From: Aphelidium insulamus
Taxonomy: Eukaryota; Aphelidiomycota; Aphelidea; Aphelidiaceae
Reading direction: 5' to 3'
Length of the DNA: 64,000 nt
NCBI GenBank assembly: GCA_036784855.1
Contig: JAZDSV010000005.1
Location: 62,001 to 126,000 of the forward strand
Shown: in pieces, positions 34,538-47,996 of the stretch
Layout of the letters: every line of letters begins with the position of its first letter
How positions within the stretch are numbered: the first letter of the stretch is position 1
Notes under the pieces: generated by a model
The model's input: only the letters and a program-made list of their open reading frames with translations
What the model was told of the DNA's origin: nothing
Databases searched by the model: none
Translations under genes and position numbers: made by a program

Positions 34538-34985
34538 TTAAATACGAACAACTTCCACGTGGCCACGGCCGTGCACACCATGGTACATTTCTTCTTCCAC
34601 AGTGGCACCAGCGCGGACTTGTGAAAAGTCATCCACAGCCAGGGGTTGTATGGCAAACTTGGCATAGGTACCGCCCGACTGTTTGCGGCACAGATAGCCC
34701 GGGTTCACCGTAAGGCAACCCTCGACATTCTACATTATGTAAGATAGTATGTTACCATTTAAGCAAGAGAGTACCTTGCAAAACACTCCCAGTTTTGAGG
34801 GAAGTATCATTATATCTGGCGACATCTGCAATTCCATGGCCGCATGTTGAGCGCTATCGGCTAGCCCATCTTGCTCATGGCCCGGTGAGAGCGGATAAAA
34901 CGTGCGCTGCTGCAACAGATGTCTAGCCAGCCGCGAAACTCGATCTGACGGGCCGGATTTGTTGGAAGTGCTGACAAGCGTTAGG

Positions 34986-35024
<39 letters not shown>

Positions 35025-37017
35025 GAAGAAAGCTTGCCGAGAAATCTCCTCTCCGCTCAGGTGAAATAGAACGTCGTTGCTAAATACCGCAATACTTATC
35101 TCGTTCACGCTGACCACGCACGGATTGGGCAGTGATATCAATCGACTGTAGGCAGAGTTGGGTTCGCGTGATCGGTTGTGCTTCTTATCGCCAAACATGG
35201 TCGCAGTAGCGAACGGTGGCTGCGGCAAGACACACCATGGATGGAATACATCGTGCGTGCTGGGAATTAGCAAGACTTGAAGGCCCAAAAATCGTCTTAG
35301 GTATGCCATTAATCGTTGAACAATGTGCTCTTGAAAGTACTCTACAGGAGACATCGTGAGCTTCGCGTCCGCTACCAGTGGGTGTACATCGCTGACGAAT
35401 GGTCCCGTCTACGAAATTATAATGCTTAAATAGCAGAAATTAATGTCAGTGCATACGTACTAGAATGAGCACATCTGGTACGTCGGCCTCCAAGGTCTGA
35501 AGAAGGGTTTCCAGTGGATCGTATGAAAGGTTATCATCAAGTGTAAATGGGCCAGAAGCTGCCATAATCTTCATCGGCTTCCCACTGAGCTTGTCTGAAC
35601 CGTAGTTGAAATTATACAAATCGGACATTGTGCTGGATGGCGCTTCTGGAACAGAAGGCTGGCAAATTAAGCGAGTATTTAAATTACATATATCAAAAAG
35701 TTACCGTAAATATCTTGGACAAGAGAAATTGGTCCCGTCCCGTATTGTTCACTCCTTGGCAGCCAACGACTTGCCCGGGAAAGAGTGAATATGACTCGAC
35801 AGACGATACGTTTAGACTGACTCGACCGCCCAAACCGACGATCCGGGACGTCTCCAGCATGAGTGAGCTCTCATTCAATCTTGCCTCCGACACTGAGCAT
35901 ATGCGGCCATAGGTGCGAACCAGTGCCTAAATGATTCAATCAAATTGGAGACATCCATTTGATGATAACCTGAGAAGCATGACAAGGGTTCGCGATCTCA
36001 TCGCTGAACTCGTTTTCTTCCGCAATCTGCCTGCCAACCGCGTCGATTTTAGAATCCAGAACTGATAATGTTAGAGAAAAAAAATTCAACAGCTACGGCC
36101 AGCAATACCTCGACTCTTGTCGGTAACTTTGTCGTACATGAAGCGGTATTCATCATGTACATATTCGGGGTCGAGGGCTATCTCAACACGCGGTGCTGCC
36201 AAATCCGTCAACGAATTGTCTTTTTGGTCGATCGCTAGAGTTGCATTGTAAGCCACTTCAACCTGGCCAGACTTGGCCCGCTGCATAAAAGCCAGTGCAT
36301 TTGGTGACATCCTGTGGCAGCGTCATGAAACGATAATCTCCTCTGCAACACAATTAAACTTACTCGGCGCCAGACTTGGACGGTGTGCCCATGAAGGACT
36401 TTTGACCGGCCGGAGTGCCGAGAGATAAATTGCCATGCGATGCGGGAGATGCGAATTCTACTTTAAGCTTGTTTACTCGCGGTGTAGCTGCCTGGCCAGC
36501 ATCTAGCAACTTTCCAATGCTGCGCAATATGAATCCAGATATATATATGTATATGTGAAGTACCTGGCCTCAAAGGACTTCTTGTTGAGCATTCTTGAAG
36601 CCATACTTCCGCCTCCGCTTGAACCTCCTATTCTGGCCGACAGTTTCTTCTTGTCCGCCCCAAGAGCTGAGCCAGCCGTGCCGCCAATGCCGCTTTTGCG
36701 CCGCGCAGCATTTGCTTGCAGAAATGCCCGAAACTCTCCGATAATGTCGGTGGTAATGCTGGTCATATTGCTGGCGGAGCTGTCTCTATCGCCGGACACA
36801 GCAGCCGACCGCATGCTGAACGACTCCCATTTGTTATGCAGGGATTCCGGGCTGAGATTATGCAGCTTGCACAGGCGGACAACTGGCAGCGTGACGCGCC
36901 GTTATGGCAGTATAATGTGGGTGGATACATATACATACGCTCATCAACTACATCGGTGTCATTGGAGCCCAGGTTGGCTGTGGCTGAGAAGGCGGCCCGC
37001 AATGCTTCGGCGCTCAT
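34538..37017 (-). CDS. POLA2: DNA polymerase alpha subunit B
   Basis: Regulatory B subunit of the polymerase alpha-primase complex. Ten exons (36939-37017, 36564-36882, 36364-36519, 36109-36311, 35970-36061, 35705-35926, 35461-35658, 35038-35408, 34775-34970, 34538-34729) give 675 residues (human 598). Motifs: the helical N-terminal domain (LVRLCKLHNLSPESLHNKW), the OB fold (YGRICSVSEARLNESS, YSLFPGQVVGCQGVNNTGR), and the inactive phosphoesterase fold (DVPDVLILTGPFVSDVHPLV, LLIPSTHDVFHPWCVLPQPP, DVLFHLSGEEIS, MILPSKLGVFCK, GCLTVNPGYL). Intron 34971-35037 starts with GC and contains a (TA)n tract. An unusual Gly/Ser/Ala/Lys-rich linker follows the N-terminal domain. Confidence 0.93.
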
Positions 37018-37173
37018 TGCTGTTTCAACTGTTTGCTTGCTGTGCTTTGTTGTACTTACCAAATATGCATGCCAGCTGCTGAGTATGCTGGCTACATATA
37101 ATATGTATACACGTAAAGCATGCCGCAACTTCTAGAAAGCGAAAAAATCTATGCATGCTGCCTGCAATGCGTA

Positions 37174-38884
37174 TCAAATGGAAACCAGGTCATCATTGGC
37201 GAGGAGCGGAGCTTGTGCCTCATCCGGCCAGCACTGTTCGTCGCACTGCTCGGGTGATGGAATATTCACCTGGTTTCGTCGCCGATAGATAATATCGATC
37301 ACGAGGAAGAGCGGCGCGAATGCCGCCAGCATTACCGCGTACATGATCATCTCCCACTGGAAGGAGGCCAGCTCATAGAGCAATCCCGCCAGCAGCGGTC
37401 CGCCCAGCATTCCCAGTGAGTAGGCCATATTGAAGAGAGCATACGCTTGGCCATACGCCCCGCCACCGCGTCGCTTAACAAACTCGGCCATCTCGGGCAT
37501 TATCGGGGTGATGGCTGTGGCAGACGTGGCTCCAAACAGCATCAGCATCACGATTTCCAGCCACAGTGTCTGCGGCACAGCCAGAAACGGAAGCACGGCG
37601 GCCATGAGCAGCATCCCAATGGCGGATACAACTTTGCGGCCGTACATGTCCGACAGCCAGCCTACTACGACAGCGACAACAATGTTGGGCACCACAATGG
37701 CGCAGAAGAGCAAGCCAACGGTAGACGGATCGCAATTGAACTTTTCTACCAAGTACAGCGGCAGAGTGGGCTCCACGCCTACATAAAAATAAGATCATCA
37801 TCACTTATGGGATGCTAATCCATGACCGTACCGCTGTAAACGGCAGATATCGCCAAGGTTCCCAAGCAGGTAAGCACCACCTCGGGTTCACATAGCATGG
37901 CGCCGATGCCGGTAGTGGCGCTAGATTGCATCTGTCCGGGCACGCGGCACTCCAACGAGCCATCTCTGGCCGTCAGCGCGGGTGGCTGCACCCATAGCCG
38001 CGCAGCAAAATCCAGCATGGCGAGCATGGCCGCGAAATAAAACGGCGCGCGATAATCCACATACTGGAATAATGCGCCGCCAATAGGAGGACCTTACAAA
38101 GTTGTTATTAGTCAATATAACACAGTCAGATACTCACCCAGTAATAGACCGAGGGTATTGGCACTAAGAACGGTGCCCATAACCACGCCAAGCTTGTTGG
38201 CCGGGTACACGTCGGCAATCATTGACAGGCCGATACTCCAGCTGGCACCACCAGACACACCCTGTGCAAATCGGGCCAACAGCAACTGCCAATAACTAGT
38301 TGCAAAGCTGAAGAGCAAGGTGCAAATCGCCAGTCCCAGCAGACCCAACAGCATCGGAGCCTTCCTTGTCTGGTATCGGTCCGACATTATTCCAAAAATT
38401 CTGCGCATAGCACTCTCAGTATAAGTATATTGTCAGTAAACACATGTATGTACAATGAAGTCAATTGTAATAGACATGGAACAAGTACATACGGTGTAAA
38501 TATGAGAAGGCCTAGCGCGTAGCTGCCAAAGAGCACACCGACATCCACACCGGTCTCGCCGCTGTAGCCCGGGAACCGTTCCACGATGTCTGGCAGGATC
38601 GGCACGGCAATCCCGTAGATCAACATGTCCGTGAAGAGCGCCATCGCAACTACCAGCGCGGTGGCAAGACGCGATCTGCGCGCCCTGCCCATGAACGCCA
38701 TGAACCCAGTGTCCTGGGTGGCAGTGCTTGCAGAATCCGCCCGATGGCCAACTGTCCACTCGACACTTGTGTTACCGCGACCGTCAACAGGCGACAGCGC
38801 AGCCAACACCGGGGACGGCTGACCGGCAAGCAAAGCACCGCACTCAGACGCATCTAGCGCGTCAGACGGTGCAGACGGCGACAT
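37174..38884 (-). CDS. Major facilitator superfamily transporter, SLC18/DHA1-like
   Basis: Twelve-helix transporter probably exchanging amines or drugs for protons across a vacuolar, vesicular or plasma membrane. Four exons (38493-38884, 38138-38400, 37832-38092, 37174-37778) give 506 residues. MFS signatures: FGIMSDRYQTRKAPMLLGLL after helix 2 (GxxSDRxxRK) and VGWLSDMYGRKVVSAIGMLL in the second half; LLARFAQGVSGGASWSIGLS resembles motif C-type antiporter helices and matches the vesicular amine transporter family. Both termini are cytosolic, and the C-terminus holds PEQCDEQCWPDEAQAPLL with an acidic dileucine-like motif for endosomal or vacuolar sorting. Confidence 0.8.
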
Positions 38885-39180
38885 TTGTGCTTGACAAGCG
38901 AGATTTGCAGCGGGCAGACGATGAAACGTGCCGCGTGCGAGATCCACGTGCTGATCGGGCCAATGAGGCGCCGCGATCGTGTTTTACCTCGCTTATTGGC
39001 TGCCTTGCCTGCTTGCAGTCTTGTACCGGTGTGTTTATGTAGTATTTAATGCACTATGTACTGTAGAACACTGCGTATTTATTGACTTGACTTGCCTTGA
39101 AGCCGTAGCCTCGTAGCGAATGGTACATCAGGCACTAGCATAGCAATGTTAGTACAATAACATTTCGCAACGCAATTCAC
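38885..39180. other. Intergenic
   Basis: Upstream of the transporter and downstream of the Fab1-type kinase gene; about 300 bp with no recognisable element. Confidence 0.4.
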
Positions 39181-42100
39181 TCACCGCCTGACATTGATGG
39201 TCCACTTGTCGGGAACAGTCATAAAGTAGTCGTTCATGGCGGTGGTGAAGCGGTTGCGGTACACGTCCGGTGGCTGCACAGTGACCTTAGTGGAAGCGCT
39301 GGACCACGATGAGCGGCTCTCGGCTGGCGGCGTTGGTGGTCCACTTCTGGCTGAGGAAATGATTGCCGGATCGGTGGTAGCTAAAGACGATGCTTCGCCT
39401 TTCTTGGCGGCGCTGACCTTTCCTCGGCCCGCTTTATCGGCGTCAGAAATCTTTACGGCGTCCTTGAGCCGTTGTTCAATGTACATCAGAGTGGTTTTGC
39501 TCTTGTTCTCTAGCCGCTTCCAAAATGTGTACTCGCCAATGTAGTCCACAATGCCGACCACCAACTCCTTGCGGTCAGCGTCCACGCCGACCAGCAGCGA
39601 GTAGTCAATCACATTTGATCGCGCCAGGAACTCGGTGTCGCGTTTCATGGCATCCTGCAACAAGTACTTGCTGTGCGGATGTACATACATTGTGGACGAA
39701 TCGTGCCACAGCGTGTCCATGAACATGTCGGTCAATGGCAATCCGGTCTTGGGGTCTTTCTGCGACTGCTCGTACACGTTGGCCAGCCAGTTGCCATCCC
39801 ACAGAGTGCGACACCGTGAACTCTCGTCCATTGCGGCTTCCGTGTCCTCGCTGTTGCTAAAGAGGCGGAACAGGGGCGCTGAACGCGGCTGGGCACCAGA
39901 GTCAACCGTTCGGGATCGAATTCCCTTCAGATCGAACTTTTGACCAATCTTGCGGTCGCGAAACAAGTGTTCCATGACCACAAAGTTCATCTCATTCCAC
40001 TTGACGCCGACGCGGCCCGCGGTCGAGCGCAAATCCGATGGGTTTGAATACTTGCGGCACTTGACGCTGTAAATACCCATCATCTTGACTAGGAGTGAGG
40101 GCTGGCGCGCCGACCTGCCCGCAGGTGGCAGGATGTTGCACAGCATATACATCAGGTACTTAGGGGCAAAGCTGAGCATCATTCGACGGTCTTCTTCGTT
40201 GGCAAGCAGTTCACCCGTTGGCACTGCACTCTCCTCGGGGATATCTTCCACATTGCTGTCCGGTCGGGGGATCCGCGATCGTGACGGTGAGCGGGACAGA
40301 GACCGTGTTGAAACTCTCCTGGACTTGGCGGAGCGCTGCCGTCCCAGGGCCTTGATGATGAATTGTTCGTCGGATGTCACAAAGAACTTGGAACCCGATT
40401 TTCCGCCAGTGGGTGTCCAATTGCGACAGCTGCCCAACGATCGATTGTACGCCTCCGACGTGACGCCGGCCCGCGACCGAAATAGATGGAACAAAAACGC
40501 ATAATGAATGGTGACAAAAAACTCGGCAAATCCCGACTGCTGGCGACTTCTGCTGCTTGCCGCGCCCGTAGAGTCAGTCGATGTGGCCGATGCACCAGAA
40601 TTCGATCGATGGTGCTTAACCTGTGGTTCTGACGCATCTTTGTGGGACATGCGCGAGTAATGGAACTGGATGTGGAGCGCTTCGTCAAGCAAAGCGCCCG
40701 TCATAGATCCATCCTCGTGAGTTGTCTCAAACTTGGTTGGGTAATTGCCCATGCGCAACACACTGTCGCATTTTGCCTTGATGCTGGCGATCCAGGCTTC
40801 GGGCGAATCTGTTTCGCTGTCCAAATATTCGCCGATTTGTAAGCGCGTGATCACCGCCACCTCTTCAAGCACCCCGAGCAAATCTCGAACTTCAGAGCTT
40901 TGCAGTGCAAAAGAAATCATGGATGACGGGTTGTTAAAGTCCAAGCCACCGTCGCCAAAAGAATTGTTCTCGCGCGATGACCGCCATGCCGAGTCTGGAT
41001 GTAGACAAATGTTGTAGGATGGAAGATTGCAAATTTGTGGGAAATCATTCCTAATCGTATGCATCCAGTATGCAATCTCGCGGTCAATGGCGACAGTCTT
41101 GTCCATAATGGCCTTGCGCACGTTTCGGATGAGCAGAGTTGGTGATGAGCACACGTCGCTGACGCTCACAGATACGGCTCCGCTGTCACGCAGTGACAAC
41201 CGATCCATGCGAGCGACCTCGTGTCGGACCATGTCGGTCATTTCACGCATGCGCTTCTCCTCGGCACGCAACCGATCGCAGAATAAGGAAACGTATTTGG
41301 GAAGCACCAGACTAGTATTGCCGGCAATGGACTCTGCTACGCAGTCAACGTGCGTGTACACCGACTTCCAGTAGGCACCCAGATACTCTTCAAATGCGGC
41401 AAAGTGCGATCCGTCCGTCAGTGCCATGCCGTAGCCGTCGGCCGATGCGGTATCCACCATCGAGACTGGTCGGCGGTTCGAGGATAGACTGTCAGCCGGA
41501 CTATTCAGCGCGGTCAGTGACATTTCCATCATTGCAATCTTTTCACACTGGAACGACAGGGCGCGGCCACGGTGCACAAAGTAGCGTATGAGATGCGGAC
41601 GATGCTGGCAATCAACCGTCATCCAGCTGGACCGTTTCTGCGGCCCGTCACACGGACAGAGTCGGCTGGACTGTGGGAAGAATAGCGGGCTGTACAGCAG
41701 TAGCTCGAGAAACTTGGCAAACGAGTAAGACTCGGATTCCATGGACATGGAGGTCACTGGTGAGTTTACGAAGCAAGGCACGCACGTAGTCCACGAGTAC
41801 ACAGTGTCGCTCTGCTTTGCAAGAACCGTGCTCAGCTGTGGCACAGATCGCATAAGATCTTCAATCGACATATTGCGCACGACGATGCGGGAGTCGCCAT
41901 GTGCGTACGTGAAGAGGTGCTGTTCCATCGGCAGATCGCACTCGACATTCTCGGAGCGTGAACGGCACGGCACCGTAGAGCGGGCAAGCATCTGCCGAAC
42001 AAAGTCTCCCAGACGAATGTCACTCATTCCATTTTCATACTGAAAGTACTCAAAGGTGTGCACTTCAGCACGGCACGGCGGCGGCACAATCTGCGACTCG

Positions 42101-43261
42101 AAACGGTGCTGGAAACGGCGATCCACCGACACGGTGGTCAGCACCATCAGGCTCTGGTGTAGCAGCCGACCATCAATACTGTCATTATCTTTGACCATGG
42201 ATTCGAGACTGGCACGATCTGCCGTTGACGGGACAAATCGACCACTGTCAGACAGCATCGAGAGTCTCTGCATTCGCACAGCAATTGTTTCGGCATTAGA
42301 TGATACAGATTGCCTATGTACAATGCGTGACATAGAGTATGTAACATGATGCAACGTACAGCGAAGCCGTGCTCTCACGTATGCTTTCGGATTCTTGGCG
42401 CTCAAGCCGCTGAAGCAAGTGTGGCGCAGGATATCGTATCAGCGGTGAACTGGACAGGATCGTATCGTCAAGACACTGTCGCATCTGCCGAAAACGACCA
42501 CCATCTCCTTCCGGCAGTGTTCTCGGGCGTACGCGAACGCCAGCGTCCGAATAGCGCTTCAGCAGAGATTGAATATGACGATAATCTGCGGTATCGGGGT
42601 AGTTGCGTGCGACCACGGACCAACGCGTTGCCTTGTCCTTGCCATCGCGAGCGGCAGACTTCCAGCGCGTCCAACTGGCCACATGCGCGCTAATCTTTGC
42701 GTTGGGTGACTGCGTTTCTCCGGGTAGCGAATTCAGATCGAACAGTAAATGACTCTCATAGTGCAGTGCCCGCACCACAAAGATCATAAAGTGCAAAATT
42801 TTCCTCAGATGATCTGGTCGCCAGTTCACATCTTGCTTGGCACTGGGAAGACATAGCTGAACAGAAAAGGCGGCGCCCTCATCGCTGGCGCCAGACTCTT
42901 CTTCCAGTATGGAGAATCCGGCGCCTGAGAGTGACGATGAACCCGGCATGGTGACAAAATTGAGCATTGCCGCGCGGTACGAATGCTGCAGTGTGGACGA
43001 CGACGCGCCATCACTACCCTCCACGATAATGATGTCGGGGTCGGGAGACCGCGGCATGATCGCCGTAGTTACTGGCGGCGTAGATGCCGATGGCGCCGGT
43101 GATGAGTCAGCAGCAGGTTCGAATTCACGCGCATGAACAGTCTGCAGCAGATCCAGCAGCACGTCCAGCAGGGCGTCGCGTTGTATCGGCGGATATATCA
43201 GTGCCAGCAGCTGACCCAGCAGTAGCCGGAGATGATGGACAGACACTGGCGGCAGATACAT
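39181..43261 (-). CDS. Fab1/PIKfyve-type phosphatidylinositol phosphate kinase lacking FYVE
   Basis: Lipid kinase expected to convert PI3P to PI(3,5)P2 on endosomes or vacuoles. Two exons (42360-43261, 39181-42313; intron 46 nt) give 1,344 residues. After an unrecognised N-terminal 300 residues comes the Cys-rich Fab1 region (QIVPPPCRAEVHTFEYFQYE, TTCVPCFVNSPV, SPLFFPQSSRLCPCDGPQKR, HLIRYFVHRGRALSFQC). The C-terminal PIPK catalytic domain has GKSGSKFFVTSDEQFIIKAL, KIGQKFDLKGIRSR, SNVIDYSLLVGVD, VVGIVDYIGEYTFWKRLE and PPDVYRNRFTTAMNDYF. No FYVE finger and no clear TCP1/chaperonin domain is seen, unlike Fab1/PIKfyve. The start is 180 bp from the tRNA, leaving little room for a missing FYVE exon. 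Confidence 0.82.
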
Positions 43262-43439
43262 CAATTTATCGGCGTTGAATAACGCTACTGATATGCAAGC
43301 ATGCAGTTGGGAGTTTGTGTGGCGCGGCTTCTGATTGGCTGTAGAGAATCAATCCTTTCTCCTTTCACGAAAGAATCATTGAAGCATTGTTTGATAGCGC
43401 AACAAGTGTATTCTAAGAATGACAGCCCCATCCATCCAG

Positions 43440-43512
43440 GCGGGGATAGCTCAGTTGGGAGAGCATTAGACTGAAGATCTAAAGGTCCCGTGTTCGATCC
43501 ACGGTCACCGCA
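43440..43512 (+). tRNA. tRNA-Phe: tRNA-Phe (GAA)
   Basis: Cloverleaf of 73 nt without intron: acceptor GCGGGGA/TCACCGC (one mismatch), D arm AGCTCAGTTGGGAGAGC, anticodon stem TTAGA/TCTAA with loop CTGAAGA (anticodon GAA), and T arm CCGTG TTCGATC CACGG with the B box GTTCGATCC. A T-run (43516-43521) just downstream should end Pol III transcription. Confidence 0.96.
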
Positions 43513-43600
43513 TACTTTTTTCTTGCCGCTGCCACCGTGCACAACCCTGACTGATTTTGTCATCTGTCGACTTCAATACTCTTACATATTCAATATAAGA

Positions 43601-45966
43601 ATGCTGACGGCAGACGACTTGCCGCGGTTGAAGAAGCTGCGCGTGCAAGAGTTGCGTGATGAGCTGACTGCGCACGGCATCGATGCATCAGGGACCAAGG
43701 TGACGATGCTTGACCGTGTCCAGGCGTGGCTTGCGCCGCAGCCGGCACAACCAGGTACCGTGTCTGCTCGAATATGTGTGTGTGTGTGTGCATGTGTGTC
43801 TCGCGTTTAACTTGCATATACTTGCTTAGAGTCTGCCACACCTACCGATGACACGATCGCAGAGGCACCTACTAGCCCAGTCACCGAGAATGGCACAGCA
43901 CCACCGACCGTTCCAGCAAAGGAAGCTGCAGCCAGCTCCGTGCCTGAAGGCACATCCATGACAGAAGAGGGAAAGGCAGCTGCTGGTGACGCGGGCAAAA
44001 AGAAGAAGAGGCGCAAACGGCGGCCAGTTGAAAAGCGGGTTTTGGAGGAGCCAGCACATGCTGTACGACCTTGATCTAGGCGTGGTATATGTGAGCGCTA
44101 ACTTTGCGCCAGGCATCTGACGACGTGCTAAAGGGTGTGGAGGTGGAGTACGTGGCGCCGACACCCGAACTGCTGGGACTGAGCGCCGACTCGGCCGGCT
44201 ATGAAGAGTTTTCGCGCATATTTTCGGTCTTCACGGTGCCCGATGAGGAGGGCGAGGAAGCAGAGGGTGAAAACTCCGCCACGAAAGAGGCTGCCGGGGA
44301 GGAAAATTCCGAGGGAGAAGAGTCGGACCTGGAAGGTGAAGTAGAGACGGAGGAGGAGCGCATCAGCAAGAAGAAGCAGCTGCGTGCCGCACGAATGACT
44401 GTCGCCGAACTCAAACAACTCGCGGCCAAACCGGATGTCGTCGAGGCACGTGACCATGAGTTGACAACGTTACACTGCTTATACTGTGCTGTAGTGGGTG
44501 GATGTGACGGCTACCGACCCGCTGCTACTGGTGCACTTGAAGGGTACGAAAAATTCAGTGCCTGTGCCCGTGCACTGGTCACAGAAACGAAGGTATCTCG
44601 CCAGCAAGCGCGGCATTGAGAAGGCGCCATTTCAGCTACCAGATTATATTGCCGACACGGGCATCGGTGCCATGCGCGAAGCTGTGGCGGAAAAGGAGAG
44701 CGACATGACCGCCAAGGCGAAAGCGCGCGCCAAGACACAGCCCAAGATGGGCAAAGTGGAAATTGACTACCAAAAGCTGCACGACGCATTCTTTCGATTC
44801 CAGACCAAGCCGCACTTGACCATTCACGGCGATGTGTATGTGAGGGTGTCTTATTAATTGTTTGCTTAACACAAATTGTAGATATTACGAGGGAAAAGAG
44901 TTTGAGATCAGGTTGAAGGAGAAGAAGCCGGGTGTGCTGTCGGATGCTCTGCGTGAAGCACTGGGAATGACAAATCCATTGCTACCTCCGCCATGGCTCA
45001 TAAATCAGCAGCGTTTCGGTCCGCCTCCCAGCTACCCAAATCTGAAGATACCCGGTCTCAACGCACCGATACCCGATGGGTGAGTGGGAGAATTCATGGC
45101 TTCATGAACTGACTAAATACTGTAGAGCGCAATGGGGATTCCACCCGGGTGGCTGGGGCAAACCTCCGGTGGACGAGTTTAATAGGCCGCTATACGGCGA
45201 CGTGTTTGGTCTGTATCAGCAGTATCAGCAACGATTGCAATCGTCTATCGAGGCTGCCAATTTAATGAACCCGGTTGAGTCTGGCACATGGGGTGAAATC
45301 GAGGAACCGGAATTTGTGCCGGAAGATGAAGCGGATGAAGAGGAGGATGAGGAGGAAGAGGAATCGGGAGAAACGCCGCAGATTGACATACAGGGCTTAC
45401 AGACGCCGAGTGGGTTTGTGACACCGGGTGGTCTGGCCAGTGTGTCTGCTGGACTGGTCACTCCACAGGTGGTGGAGTTGCGAAAGGACAGACAAACGAC
45501 ATCAAAGAGCACTGCTGGCATTAGTGCCGCTGCTTCTGCACCGCCTGCAGCCGCCAAACAATTATACACCGTAGTACCGCAGAAGAGCGCTCAAATACAC
45601 GGTCTCATGGGCAGCGAGCATACGTATGATGTGTCTGCAGCGGCGTCTGCATCAGCATCCACAACACAGTCAGCAAATGGCGAACCGCGGAAGAAGCGAA
45701 GATTCGGAGCGTCAGCTGAAGAGTCCATGGACATATCATTGGCACCCGAGGACTTGAAGGATGGTCTCCCGTCTGCGGATGCATTGCGCGAGAAGCTCTA
45801 CGTCGGCAAAACTGAACTCAATCTGCCCAAAGAAGATCTGAGTGACTTGGTGGCGGAGCACTCATCCAAGCAGGCCGCCGCTTCTGCCGCAGCCAAGCGA
45901 CGTAAAATGGAAGAGGCTTGCGGTGGCACCACGTCCACTGTTCGCAAGCGGGAGTTCAAGTTCTGA
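43601..45966 (+). CDS. SF3B2: Splicing factor 3B subunit 2
   Basis: U2 snRNP component (SAP145, yeast Cus1) that stabilises U2 on the branch point. Six exons (43601-43754, 43830-44062, 44113-44445, 44495-44835, 44882-45079, 45126-45966) give 699 residues. An N-terminal SAP domain (LPRLKKLRVQELRDELTAHG) is followed by acidic and basic linkers. The conserved core includes MTVAELKQLAAKPDVVE, RGIEKAPFQLPDYI, PKMGKVEIDYQKLHDAFFRF, KPHLTIHGD, the PSP motif around PPPWLINQQRFGPPPSYPNL, WGFHPGGWGKPPVDE and the KREFKF C-terminus. Intron 44446-44494 is GC-AG (GAG|GCACGT). Confidence 0.96.
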
Positions 45967-46197
45967 ACCAATGACGGACTTTACGTTATATTCACTAATA
46001 AAGCGTGCGCGCCGCAAAGTGCATATATTGCAAGCCTATCCGGAGCACTCACCCATTGGATCGTCCAATCACAGCCCGATTAGATTGAAGGCGCGCTGAA
46101 GATCGTTCGAGCCGGCGATTACATCGTTCGTACGTTAAATATACAACTGCTTCCAGTCAGCATACATATACCGCAGTTGCATTCGCTCTTCATAATA

Positions 46198-47996
46198 ATG
46201 TCTCACCACGGCGACACATCAGACTTGGACAATGACGCAGCGTCACGGGGAAACATCTACACACAGAAGCGGCCCCATCGTCATCACCATGATCAGCACA
46301 CAGATTCCATTCGTGACTGCGCTTCCATGGTCACACTGGATGAGGATGACGTGTACGCGGCACTAGTGGGCCAGGATAACGTGGCGGTCAATGCGTCCAG
46401 GAAGCGTGACCGACGCAAACTGACCATTGCCGTGGCGCTGTGCTTGCTCTTCTTTGCCATTGAGTTGGCCGGCGGTCTTATCTCTGGCTCGCTGGCCATT
46501 CTCAGCGACTCTTTTCACCTGCTCTCTGGTATGACACTATATATATATATATATATATATATACTTCGTACTTAATGCGTGCAGATGTAATCAGCTTTAT
46601 AATATCGCTGTCGGCCATTATTATATCTGGCTGGCAGCCCACGGACAAGTATACATTTGGGTATCATCGCGCAGAGACGGTTGGCGCCTTCCTCTCCATC
46701 CTGATGATATACGCGCTGACCGTCCTGTTGGTGTGGGAGGCGGTGGAGCGCGTTCGCAACCCCGAGCCCATCAACGGCGTGGTCATGTTTGCCGTAGCGT
46801 TGGTGGGCGTTGTGGTGAACATTGTTCTGGCGCTCACGCTGCACGACTTTCACCACCACGGACACGCGCATAGCCATGCGGAGGAAGGTGTAACAACTGC
46901 CTCGGCAACCGCTGACCACACCGATGAAGAAGCCCTGCCGCCGCGTACCGCATCGCTCATAAACGGCCGGACACCGTCACTGTCGAGGCCGCAGCGAGCG
47001 GGTGCATCTGGATATTTGGAAGTTCCATCCACCGGATCCACCGTCGCCCTGCCCGCAGCTTCCAGCGATTCCGGCAGTCATGGCCATGGGCACCACCACG
47101 GACATGCGAGCTTAAACATTCGCGCCGCATTGCTGCACATATTCGGCGACTTTGTATCGTCGGTGGGCGTACTGATCGCCTCCATATTTATCATGGTGGA
47201 GGATTATCGGCATGAGGACACGGAAAGTGACCCCGATTACGTCAACCCGTATCTCATTGTGGACCCTATATGCACGTTCCTGTTCTCCATTCTAGTTTTG
47301 GTCACGACCGTGCCACTTATGCGCGACTGCATTAATGTGTTGATGGAGGCGGCCCCGCGTGGCTATTCCATAACGGAGATGAAGGTGTGTATTGTTGCAG
47401 TGTGAAAAATGTAGCCCGTACTAATGTCACACGCGCAGGCGCAAATATGTCACAGTGTTCCGGCGGTCAAGGCGGTGACCAGCATGAAGCTGTGGAATCT
47501 GTCAATGAACATGCCTGCGGTCATTATGCGTGTAAGCGCGACATCGCTCCCCTCAAAAGGCGAAGACATCTCGCCAAACATGTACGATTCGCCACCGCGT
47601 GCACCATACGCGGCCAAGACATTCGCTTCTCCCATGCTGGCAGCCAATAATAATCCGTATGCACTGCACGCCCCGGTTTCTGCGTCTGGCGCTGCATCCG
47701 CAGAACCTGTCACGCTGGCCAATTTGGAATCCACTGAGTTGACTGGACGTGATGAACACATTTCACGGTACGTTCTAATCGTTACAGTAATAATTCTGCC
47801 TGTGCCTGAACAACAGCAACGTCCATATGTTTTTACAATGCATTCATTATCATTGTACTGACAATCTACTTGCAGTAATGATGCGGCGGTTGAATTCCAG
47901 CAACGGCACGCCAAACTTGTAGTGCGGCTAAAGACCCTGATGTGGCAAAAGTACAGAATCTTGCCCGACCGCTGCTCTGTTGTCATTGAATACTAG
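46198..47996 (+). CDS. Cation diffusion facilitator zinc transporter (ZnT/Zrc1-like)
   Basis: Proton-coupled zinc exporter moving Zn2+ into the vacuole, Golgi or out of the cell. Exons 46198-46528, 46585-47384, 47439-47767 and 47876-47996 give 526 residues. Six helices are visible, with the helix-2 site SDSFHLLSDV (His-x3-Asp) and helix-5 HIFGDFVSS (His-x3-Asp) forming the tetrahedral zinc site. Between helices 4 and 5 is a long His-rich loop (HHHGHAHSHAEE and HGHGHHHGHAS), as in Zrc1 and ZnT1. The C-terminal cytosolic domain has VKAVTSMKLWNLSMN, but a Pro/Ala/Ser-rich insert of about 75 residues splits its end. Intron 1 contains a (TA)n tract. Confidence 0.93.

Noticed and set aside
43285..43563. 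Minus-strand ORF reading GSNTGPLDLQSNALPTELS
   Set aside because: This is the antisense translation of the tRNA-Phe gene, a well-known spurious protein, not a real CDS.
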